Shown one piece after another: positions 54,961 through 64,000 of a stretch of DNA of 64,000 nt. The stretch's first letter is position 1. Every line of letters starts with the position of its first letter. Position numbers and translations under genes: made by a program. The notes under the pieces were generated by a model. It searched no databases. It was not told the origin of the DNA and worked only from the letters and a program-made list of their open reading frames with translations. The stretch is from Haplomitrium mnioides (lineage: Eukaryota > Marchantiophyta > Haplomitriopsida > Calobryales): contig JBNGIS010033853.1 in NCBI GenBank assembly GCA_049999725.1, positions 103,614 to 167,613 of the forward strand, read 5' to 3'.

Positions 54961-56215
54961 ATAACAGAATTCCTCATTTCAGCTGAAATCCCGAAAGACA
55001 ACATCAGAGAAGAAGCTTCCATGTTCCTCAAGAAGATGAAGCCATACGTGTTGATCAAGGGAGTGTTGCACAAGAGAGGGTACGATGGGATGATCAGGCA
55101 ATGCTTGGAGCGGTATCAATCCATGGTCGTAATGTGGGCCTTGCACAGAGAAGAGGTTGGGGGCCATTTTGTAGCGAACGCCACCATCAAGAAGATTTTG
55201 GATGCAGGGTACTGGTGGCCCACTTTGCACAAAGATGTGCACTTTTGGGTGAAGAAGTGCGACGCAAGCTAGAGGACGGGGAGGCCAACGACTAACCAAC
55301 ATCATCCCTTGGTCCCTATTATTCCCCTGGTACCCTTTGAAAAGTGGGGAATTGATTTCATCGTCCTGATTGCACCCTCCACCCGTAGGGGCAACATATA
55401 CATCCTGTTGGCTACAGATTATGCAATGAAATTGGTGGAGGCCAGAGCCACTCGGAAGGATGATGCCAAGAAAGTGGCTACTTTCTTGTATTAACAGATG
55501 TTTTGCAGATTTTGGCCTCCGCATGAGCTAGTGAGTGATCAAGGTACACATTTCATCAATCGGGTAATCTAGTACCTGACTACTAGATACTTGGTCAAGC
55601 ACCGCAGCACCACAGCCTATCATCGCAAGGCTAATGGGCTTGTAGAAAGGGCGAACATGATCATGGGTAAGATCCTTAGCAAAATGATGGCAGCCAACAA
55701 GGCGGATTGGGATCTCAATCTACTAACCCCAACCCATGCCTATAATTTGGCTCACAAGACCACAACTGGCCACTACCCCTATTTCTTGGTCTTTGGACAG
55801 CACGTTCTGATGCTAGTGGAGTATGAAGTGCCCACTAGACGGCTGCAGGAGGAGGAGAGGATGGCAGAGGATTGGAGCAGGAGAGAGAGATTATATCAAC
55901 TCGAGAGCTTGGAGGAAGCCAGAGAGTAAGCCCAGGGGAAGTTGGAGCACCAATAGCAATTGCGAAAACAACATCACGATAAGGGCCTGAAACCAACTGA
56001 CCTCTGGGAGGGGAACCTGGTGCTACTGTATGACAGCATGTTTGTGCACTTCCTAGGGAAGTTACACACTAGATGGATGGGGTTTTCTGTGTTGAAAAAA
56101 TTGCATTGAAATGGGTCAGCAGAATTGGAGACGTTGGGGGGTTATAAGGTTGCCAATCAAGTGCATTCCGACCACCTCAAGAGGTACGTAAACCAAGAGG
56201 AGGAAGGAGAGGGAA
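54961..56215 (+). pseudogene. A-plus integrase
   Basis: The zinc region (to 55272) has HREEVGGHFVANATIKKILD, YWWPTLHKDVHF and VKKCDAS followed by a TAG. The core: GIDFIVLI (first Asp), then a TAA at 55492, VSDQGTHFI (second Asp, about 55535) and VERANMIMGKIL (Glu). AYNLAHKTTTGHYPYFLVFG follows to 55929, then TAG stops and the RWMGF.. C-terminal block near 56070. All three acids remain. No chromodomain. Confidence 0.85.
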
Positions 56216-56443
56216 CGAGGATGATTCAATTGGAGATTCCGGGTTGGCAAGTGTGAGTGTGTGTTTGAGTGTCGTGAGTGTGTCAAGTGTGTTGGGTGTA
56301 TAAGTATGTGAGGGCATTTGTGAAATTGCACTGCAGCAACCTTGGATTAGCCAAGCAGTGACCACTGCGAAGGAGGAAACTAGCAGAATTGATAAATAGG
56401 GAAGGGTGTTTGCGAGGTCGCTTCACACTTGAAGGGGGAGTTA
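56216..56443 (+). other. A-plus untranslated tail and polypurine tract
   Basis: A GTGAGTGTGTTTGAGTGT-rich stretch without a gene, then the polypurine tract GAAGGGGGAG at 56431-56440. Confidence 0.7.
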
Positions 56444-59381
56444 TATCAACCAGTGACATGGGGCACTAATGGAGAATTCATAAAATCAAATAAGCATTGG
56501 AACAATCTCTCTCTTATAAGTGTTAAAGTACCTTGGAAGCACTGAAACGACTTCAATCAGTGAGTAAGAGCGGATCGCATGGATCCGAGGAGTGGAACGG
56601 GATTGTTTTGGAAGGAGAGAAGGGAGCTTTGGTAGCCAGCAAGTGGGGAGGGCACCACTAAAATTTGACAAAGGTGGAAGAGAGCCTAAGTATCATCGAG
56701 AGGCAGTAAGCGAGGCCTCAGTGGGGAGGAGCGGAGCGCTCACCAGAGACAAACAACCAAGAGGAGGAAGGAAGAGCGACCTCGGAGGTGAGGAAGGAGC
56801 AAGGGCCAGAGGAGGAGGATCAAAGTTGCGGGGCGGAGATCCAAGAGTGCTAGCAGGTAAGGGAAACCTCAGACAAGGAAAAACTGCAGCACAAGCTTTC
56901 AGACGCCGCGCACCAGAAGCAGAGATTAAGAAGAGAAATGAGGGGGCCATTGCCTTCGTAAGCAGCAACTACGATGAGGATCGGGGGACGCTCCGATCCT
57001 TAAGATGTTAACGGGTTCTACTTGGGTTTGCTACCCCTTCCTTCAGTGCCCGAGAGCCTTTACAAAAACGTGGTAGGCGCAAGAGTGTTTGCGGACCTTT
57101 ACGGAAATGTGGCGTCTTCGGAGGGCTCTAGGAAATTCAATGGAAATGTGTCGTCCTCAAGAGTGTCCAAGGAGGTTCAGCAAAGACATGGCGGGCGCAG
57201 GGTGTTTGTGGGCCTTTGTGGAAACATGGCATCCTCGGCGGAGCCTGTTGGATCCTTCGGGTCAGAGGGAGGTCAACCACGAACGAAAGTTAGCGCGACG
57301 GTCAAGCTTCCTCGTCGAAAACAACGTCAAATGATATTCCCTCGTGAACGTGGCCTCCTCTGAGTGCTCGGGAAGATTTAGCGGACACGTGGTACTTCGG
57401 AGGAGCCCGTTGGATTCATCAGAACCAAGTCCGAGCGGCGGTCAAGCTCCCATGTTGAAAACAACATCAGACGGCGCTGCATCGGATACGTGGCACTTCG
57501 GCAGAGCCCGTTGGATCCTTCGGGTCAGAAAAAAATCAACCACAAAAGGAGGTCAATGCGGTGGTCCACTTTCCCTATTGAAAACATCGTCGGACGGCAC
57601 TACCTCTGATACATGGCACTTTGGCGGAGCCTGTTGGATCCTTCAAGTCAGAAAGAAGACAACCATAGAAGGAGGTCAGCGTGGCGGTCCACTTTCCTTA
57701 TTGAAAACGGCCTTGGACGGCACTACCTTTAATACGTGGCACTTCAGAGGAGTCTGAGGGATCCTTTGAACTTCCTTGTCCGTTGGATTCTTCAGATTGG
57801 GATTTGTGGTTAATTGTGGAACAAGGTCAATGCGTCGGTCCAACTTCCAGGTTAAAGGAGACGTCGGACGGCGACAATAGGTGGAAAGTCAACAACGGAC
57901 TTTGGGATCCGCTGGGTTATACAGACTCGGATCCGCATGAATCTTTAGACTCAAATCCGCGAGATTTTTTTGGACCTTGTTCCGTGAGATCCTTCGGACT
58001 CGGATCCGCAAGATTTCTCGGACTTGACCACGTATGACCATTGTACTTAGAAGTATTCTATGAATTGACAAGATAGGTGTCGCCACGTCCGGAGCCAAAC
58101 CTAACGAGAATAACTACCTTTTCAAACGAGAAGGATTCGTGAGGGCAAAGGAACGAGGGGTATACATTTTTGAGCTTCAAATTTGATCGGGTTGGTGTGC
58201 AAGCAAGCTAGAGACATGCAAGAAATTTTGAGATAGGAAGACGCAATGAAGGAAGGCAGAAGGGGATTCGAGTGAGAATTTACTTGAGGCGAGTGTACTC
58301 ACAGAAGGGGCTAGTACGGGTGGAGGTGGACTGAAGGGGCGCCGAGAATCGTTGGGCGAGAAGCTCTAGAGGCTCGAGAAATCTACATAAACTCATCCTT
58401 GTAGGTGGACTTGTAGCGGAGGTGAATTGATCTAGGAGATTTGAAAAGGAATTGTGTTTGTTGAGAATTCAGTAGAGACTACTAAGTGGGATCTTGGGGT
58501 TGTCTCAGCATCCTCTTTGCAGGACCATCAACCTAGAAGTGCTTAGAGTGCACTCTGGTGTTATCTTTCAAGTGGAGTTGAGAAGAGGGTAGCTGCGTTA
58601 GTGCTCACACACTGCCAAGAAGACCTATTCAAGGCTCAGAGGTGAAGTTAGCTGCGAGCAGTCGAGAGGACTGTCTTCCAGAGGTGGAAGTGAAAGAAAT
58701 CCTCTTCCGAGCATGAGGAAGTAAATCCAGGGCTTTTCGCGAGAGAAGTTGAAAAACTATTTGGACGAAGGGTGTGTGTGTGGGAGAGGAAAGGAAGATT
58801 GAGATGGTTGGTTGAGGGAGGGAGGAGTCTACTGGGGAGATTAGTCCTAGTGGTCCTATGAAGCCTTTGATTTTGGTGAAGTGCAATGAGTGTGTATGTC
58901 TGTAATTGTGGCTGAGTGTACTTAGCTAGGTTTGAATTTTGTTATATTGTGTAAGAAACATTTAAGACTAGAAGTAGGCAGGAACTCTATTTGTTCAGAC
59001 CTTAGGACAAACCTGCGAGGGGGAGTCAAGTTCATTGTCTTTGTTCCATGACACAGAGGTCATTATATTCTGTTGTTGAAGTGTATACAAGGTGGTTGGG
59101 CCTAGAGTTGGGACCCCTGAATTACATTGAAGATTACCACAAAGATACATGGGTTTGTGTGTATGTGTATTCTGGCATTGTGGGTGAATGAGCAGACATG
59201 CTGCTGATGTGAGTATTGAGGTGGGGAAAGGGCTTGCAAGGTAAACAAAGATTCCTTGAAACCTCGAAGTGATAACTAGAAAGAGGCCATCTCACAAAAG
59301 AACCTTATTCCCTTGTTTTTGTTCTCCCTTGCCTTCCAAGTGGCACCTGTGAAGGTTAAGGCGTGAAGGAGGGGAGTGACA
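56444..59381 (+). repeat. A-plus 3' LTR
   Basis: Starts TATCAACCAGTGACATGG and ends GGGGAGTGACA. Aligns with 47581-50522 throughout, including the 123 bp array (57380-57750) and hairpin (58595-58615), with many transitions. Confidence 0.92.
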
Positions 59382-61224
59382 AAAGTGTTTGCGAAGGAAT
59401 GTGCAGATACGGTCCCTTTGGGTCAGTTTATCTCCGGGCTCCCGTTTTGTGGAATACCTCGTATTCAGAGTTATGTTGTTGGCTTCGGACTTATCAGTCC
59501 GTTGGTCAACCTCAGAACCCATGGTGCGGTGGCGGCTCAACTTCCACCTAGAAAGTGGCGTAGGATGGCGCTCTCAGGAACCAAGTCAACTACGAACTCA
59601 GTGGTTACGAGGTTTTCTTCGGACTCCCCTATCTGAAGAATCTTTCAGATTGGGTCCGTGGTCAACTTCGAAACCCACGTCAACATGGCGGTCCAACTTC
59701 TAGTTGGAAGACAGTGTCGAACGGCGCCATGAGGAACCAAGTCAACTGTGGACTTGTGAGGTTTTCTTCGGACTCTCCAGTCAGAGGAACTCTTCAAATC
59801 GGGTCAACGGTCAACTTTCGAACCTAAGTCAGCGCGGCGGTCCAACTTCTAGTTTGAAGACGGCGTTGGACGGCGCCCTGCGAAGAAGAGTCCATTTTGG
59901 AATCGGGTCCACGGTCAACTTTGGAACCCAAGTCAGCGCGCCAATCCAACTTCCAATTAGAAGGCGCACTACGGAGGAAAAGTCAACTTCATACTCAGTA
60001 GTATGAGGGATTTTTCAGACTCCCTAGAAGGAATCCTTCGAATCGGGTCCGCGATTAACTTCGAAACCCAGGTCAACGTGGCGGTCTTACTTCCACCGGT
60101 AAAGCGGCGGCAGACGGCGCCTTCGGATCGGATGCAATAGTCAAGTTCAGATGCACTGGTCATCTTCGGATGCAGGTCAACGCGGTAGTCCAACTTCCAG
60201 TTTGAAGATGGCATAGAACGGCGCTTCGCGGAGTTCTTTAGACTTGGTTCCGCAGAGTTCTTTGGACTTGGTTTTGTGGAGTTCTTTGGACTTGGCTCCG
60301 CGAAGTTCTTTGGACTCACCAATCCGCGGAAAACTTTGGATGAGACCTTGAAAACCTCGAAACTGATCGTTAAACTTGGATCATTCTACAAATAGTCTAG
60401 ACAGGTGTCGCCACGTCTAGAACCCATGGCTAAAGGGAAAAAAACCACTTTGAAGGGAAACAGACACACATGCAACGGTGTGTAGGGGGTATAGATTGAG
60501 GTGTTGTGACTTTCTGCGGGTTGGTGTGTATGCAAACTAGAGACACCCAAGCGATCTCGGGACAAGAAGACGCAACGAGGTAAGGAAGGAAGAACTCTAG
60601 TGAAGATTCACGTGAAGTAAGTGGACTCGTGTAGGGGGCTAGTAGGGGTGGAGGTAGACTGGAGGGGCGCCGAAAATTGCTAAGCGGGGAGGTCTAGAGG
60701 CTCTGGTAATCCAAGCAAACTCATTTTTGCAAGTGGACCAACATTAGGAGGTGAATCAATACATGAAACTAAAGGGGATTATGTTTATCTTGAATTTGGG
60801 AGAGGCTGCCAAGGAGGGATCTTGGAGTCGTCTTGGCATCGTCTGTACAGGAACATCAATCTTAGGAACACTCGGAGTGCGTTATGGTTTAATCTCTCAA
60901 GTGGAGCTAATAGTGGAGTAATTGCACTAGTGCCACGCACTGCAAAGAAGATCCCTTCGAGGTTCGGGATGGAGTGTGTGGCCAACAGTCAAGAGGATTT
61001 CTTTCCAGAGGTGGAAGTTAAAGAAATCCTCTTCCAAGCCTAAGGAAGTAAATTCAGGGTTTCTCGTGAAGGAAGTTGAACAACTATGTGGAAAAGGTGC
61101 GTGGGTGGGAGATTGAAGGAAGGATGGAATGGTGAGTTGATGAGGAGAGATGTCTGCTAAGAAGGTTTGATCATGTGGCGTTGAGGGGCCTACAATGTTG
61201 GTAGAGCAGTGTGTGAGTGTGTGA

Positions 61225-61292
<68 letters not shown>

Positions 61293-61302
61293 NNNNNNNN
61301 NN

Positions 61303-61353
<51 letters not shown>

Positions 61354-61559
61354 GAATTGAGTATGAATGAGCAGGATTGTTGCTGAAGTAATTGTTGATC
61401 AGTGGAAAGGCCTGTAAGATGAAGAGAAACTCCTTAAGACCTCAAAGATATAACTTGCAATGAGGCCATCTCATAAAAGAACCAAATCCCCTTTTTTGTC
61501 CACTCCTGCCTTCGAAAGCGGTACCTTTGGAGGTTAAGGCTTGAAGGAGGGACGTGACA
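59382..61559 (+). repeat. B3 5' LTR, right part
   Basis: Resumes B3 after A-plus. It carries CGGTCCAACTT/GTCAACTT units, four 24 bp units (60228-60323), the TATA area near 60488, the hairpin motif at 60926-60945, a GT/TA microsatellite (61209-61350) and the end AGGGACGTGACA at 61559. The LTR totals about 2.7 kb. Confidence 0.85.
61209..61350. repeat. GT then TA microsatellite with 10-base gap
   Basis: About 40 bases of GT-rich repeat, then more than 90 bases of (TA)n with ten unknown bases at 61293-61302. True length unknown. It lies in the B3 LTR where the other LTRs have a short GTGTGT run. Confidence 0.95.
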
Positions 61560-61570
61560 TACATTTTTGG

Positions 61571-61590
61571 CGCTAGAAAGAGGGAAAAAG
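61571..61590 (+). other. B3 primer-binding site
   Basis: TGGCGCTAGAAAGAGGG starts shortly after the LTR end, the least mutated of the three copies at its TGGCGC start. It shows that 47046-61559 is a 5' LTR, not a solo LTR. Confidence 0.8.
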
Positions 61591-61770
61591 GTTTGCAAGA
61601 ACCTGAGACCAACCCGAGACCAAGTTATTATTTGGGGCACAAAGGAACCCAAGGTCATATTGGACGGGGGTGAAACGTTACGGGGAATAGTGCCCTTTGT
61701 GTGAGCTTGTTGAGGAAGAGTGGAGGGGGGGATCAACTTGTGGGTGGAGTTAGCCTTGCCGAGTGTTGTG

Positions 61771-62427
61771 ATGGCCAACCCGGTACCTCCTTCTGGACTA
61801 AGGGGCAGATTCAAGTACAGGTACTTGAAGGGGCGTCCGAAAGACAACCCTAGTGCCTAGCTTGATGATCTAGAAAATACCGCAACAGCAAATGGAGAGG
61901 GCCATGTCAAGATCGATATCTTGCTTGCAGTTCTAAAGAGAGAGGCACAACTCTAGTACAAATATTTGCCCGACAATGTTAAAAGAGACTAGGGAGCATT
62001 CAAGGCCACATTCATTGCTGAATTTCCAAGGATCGGGGAGGAAATGGAGGCATTGATCAAGATAGGTCACCACAGAATGAAGAAAAAAGAATCCGTGAGG
62101 AGATTCCTACAAAGGCACAAAAAGGAGGCTCGGAAGTTCAATCCGCCAACCATTGACGGAATGCTGACAACATGGTTCCTCCCAGCCTTGCCTAGAGGAA
62201 TAGGGACTTGGGTGAGGTAGACAGACCCTCATACCTTGGAGGAAGTTGTTAATGCAGCTCAGTCCCATGTCAAGGCTGCGATCACTAGCTCTCGAAGGAA
62301 AACCAGAACGAAGTATGAGTCCGAAGACTCTTTGGACACTTCCGATAGTAGAGAAGAGACAGACAAGAGTTCCGCATCTACCTCCGAGAGCGAGGGTGAT
62401 TCAGACAACAACAGCTCAGAGGAAGAC
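61771..62427 (+). pseudogene. B3 gag, N-terminal part, cut by H
   Basis: ATG at 61771 starts MANPVPPSGLRGRFKYRYLK. The frame stays open in register for 657 bases apart from four TAG codons (about 61858, 61954, 61990 and 62218). Each stands where the A copies indicate Trp or Gln. GHVKIDILLAVLK, LPRGIGTWVR, VVNAAQSHVKAAITSSRRKT and a Ser/Asp/Glu-rich tail follow the order of the A gag, so B3 is a close relative of A with a different LTR. It is interrupted at 62427 by LTR H. Confidence 0.85.
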
Positions 62428-64000
62428 TGTCGCTCCTCTGTTTCGGGCCTTAACCTTTTCAAGCCCTGTTTTGACTGCAAGGGAGGACATGTTTCGGGCT
62501 TTGAGGTTCTTTTCTGAGATGGCCCCTCACCAGTTATCGTTTTCAGGCCTTAAGGACTTTCCCCTTCCTTACAGACCTGGTGTTTACCACTCACTCTTCT
62601 TGTGTTTGCACTCAACTCATTCATTCAGGACCAGTCCACATTCCTAACACCCAGCATTCGTGTAATTCTTCCATATATTCCAAAGGTCCAAACTTGGGAC
62701 CCTGCCACCTTATATGTGTGGGGCAGAATAGGTGCTGGTGACCTGCACCACTTGACAATACAACAAGGTCTGGACTCCCCCTCTCAGGGTTGTCTCAAAA
62801 CTGAAAACAGATTATCCTAGCTATCCTAATGTGATCTAATTTCTAACTATGCAAAAGGATCAGTGACAAAGAGCATTTACCCCCAAGATGCCAGACTTGT
62901 GTCAAGGGATTGGACTCCCCCTTCAAGGCTGTTCCCAGGGTCTGCTCAGCTGATCTGTGTTTCCTAATCTAATGAACCAATATCACAATGCAGAAAGGAA
63001 TTCTAACTACACAGATATAAACAAACAATTTACACACTATATGCAAGAGAGAACAGAGTCCTTGAAGGCCCTCTGGATTTCTACAATTTGATTCTTCCCT
63101 TATGAGTCTCACTGCCTTACAACTGCAGCCCAACAACCCACATACCCTCCTCTCCAGATAGTTTTTCAACTTTCCTCGCGAGAAGCATTGCTTTTACTTC
63201 CTTAGGATAGGGAGAGAGTTTCTTTTACTTCCACCTCTGGAAGACAGCTTTCCCAGCTGCAGGTGGCCCACTCCACCCCGAGCCTCGACGAGTCTTATTA
63301 CGCAATGCGCGGGCACTAACGCAGCCCCCCTCTCTCAGCTCCACTTGAAGAATTACACCAGAGTGTACTCCGAACACTCTGGGCTGATACCTGCGCACAA
63401 GGAATGGCATAGACAACCCCAAGCTCCTCACTTGGCGGCCTCTCCCAAAGTCATAACTGGAACTCCCACCCCAGCCGCCCCTCGTTGCGATTTTCTTGTC
63501 CTCAAATCGTGATGCTCTTACACAGAAAATGCAGAGACTACCCCCAGTACTCCCTGAGTGGCCTCTCCCGAAGTCATAGCCAGCCACAATCCAATCGAAA
63601 CCCCGTATCAGTCACCCTCCGCCCTGGTCCGCCTGCGAGAATGAGGTCACCTGGGTCTCCCCCCAGTCCTCCTCTAAATCCCCCGGTTCCCCTTGAGCGA
63701 GTACCCCTGCTTCACGGGATCTTGTCAAGGAATTCTCATTCTAGCCCCCCTTCGTTGTGATTCCCCTTAACGTGTAGTCGCCTCGCGCCTTGAGATTGTC
63801 TGTGCATCAACCTTGAAGAATTCAATGTCAACCGATGTATACTCCCCTTGCGAGCGATGAACTCGCGAGCCCGATCCAAGAAAGGTCGTTAATCCCGTTA
63901 GCTCTCTGGAGCTGGGAGGTGACAACGCGTGGCGCTCGCAAGTTAATCCTATTACAACGAAGAAGAGGCGCGCGCCGCGTGTCCCGTGATGATGAAAGTA
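62428..64000 (-). repeat. H: LTR of a further A/B-related element, minus strand
   Basis: Read on plus it starts TGTCGCTCCTCTGTTTCGGG, the complement of an LTR end GGAGCGACA. It has the U5 block (GATAACTGGTGAGGGGCCAT on minus), the hairpin at 63302-63320, a TATA-like GTATAC near 63840 and the conserved CCTCGCGAGAAGC and TTCCACCTCTGGAAGACAG blocks. It runs off the right edge in U3. Whether it is a solo LTR or part of an element cannot be seen. The target base run on the left is AAGAC. Confidence 0.8.

Larger units (their letters stand above)
47581..59381 (+). mobile_element. A-plus: complete but decayed Tat/Athila-like Ty3/gypsy element
   Basis: 11801 bp with LTRs of 2942 bp (47581-50522) and 2938 bp (56444-59381), primer-binding site, gag with three zinc knuckles, protease, RT, RNase H, integrase and polypurine tract. 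The flanks are GAAGC (47576-47580) and AAAGT (59382-59386), a 5 bp TSD if one G-to-A and one C-to-T change are allowed. It is inserted in the B3 LTR and serves as the reference for the broken A copies. Confidence 0.9.

Overview
This is plant nuclear DNA made almost entirely of nested LTR retrotransposons. The evidence is Ty3/gypsy elements of a Tat/Athila-like type with LTRs of 2-3 kb, a chromodomain-bearing gypsy element, Ty1/copia elements, plant-type primer-binding sites and many TAG stops at CHG-type sites. A land plant is secure; I cannot name the species. I see no intact host gene, RNA gene or CRISPR array. The one candidate host-derived sequence is a decayed minus-strand coding remnant, called X here.

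The window can be peeled into layers using target-site duplications (TSDs). The oldest layer is about 5 kb, now scattered over 10076-12303, 34679-35849, 41854-43072 and 45212-45776. It holds a minus-strand copia fragment (D2) and, upstream on the same strand, X. Insertions into it are: solo LTR B2 (12304-34673, TSD TCTCT, perfect), copia element D (35850-41848, TSD ATCAT, perfect), solo LTR B1 (43073-45206, TSD CCAAT, perfect), minus-strand LTR E2 (from 45777), and gypsy element A1 (left edge to 10075), which interrupts the integrase of D2.

The next layers sit inside those. Gag-protease-only element C (2356-7330) lies in the A1 LTR. Gypsy element A-minus (13562-33937, minus strand) lies in B2. 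Element B3 (from 47046) lies in E2. The innermost layer is chromovirus G (19172-25129, TSD CCGCT, perfect) in the pol region of A-minus, the unclassified 2.9 kb insert F (30418-33351) in the A-minus 5' LTR, the complete gypsy element A-plus (47581-59381) in the LTR of B3, and LTR H (62428 to the right edge) in the gag of B3.

A, B, E and H are related LTR families. They share the promoter-to-U5 part, with a TATA box, a conserved GTGC/GCAC hairpin and a common 3' end. They differ in the repeat arrays of U3: 123 bp units in A, 24 bp units in B2 and B3, 38 bp units in B1. All coding regions carry stops, frameshifts or deletions, so every element is dead as it stands. D has LTRs about 97% identical, which makes it fairly young, but it lacks an integrase core and has a 36 bp repeat array inside its reverse transcriptase.

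The items most worth a second look are X, the layout of C, the shared LTR hairpin, the stress-type motif arrays in the LTRs of A and G, and the repeat array in the RT of D. All assignments come from reading motifs and comparing copies within the window. No database search was made.
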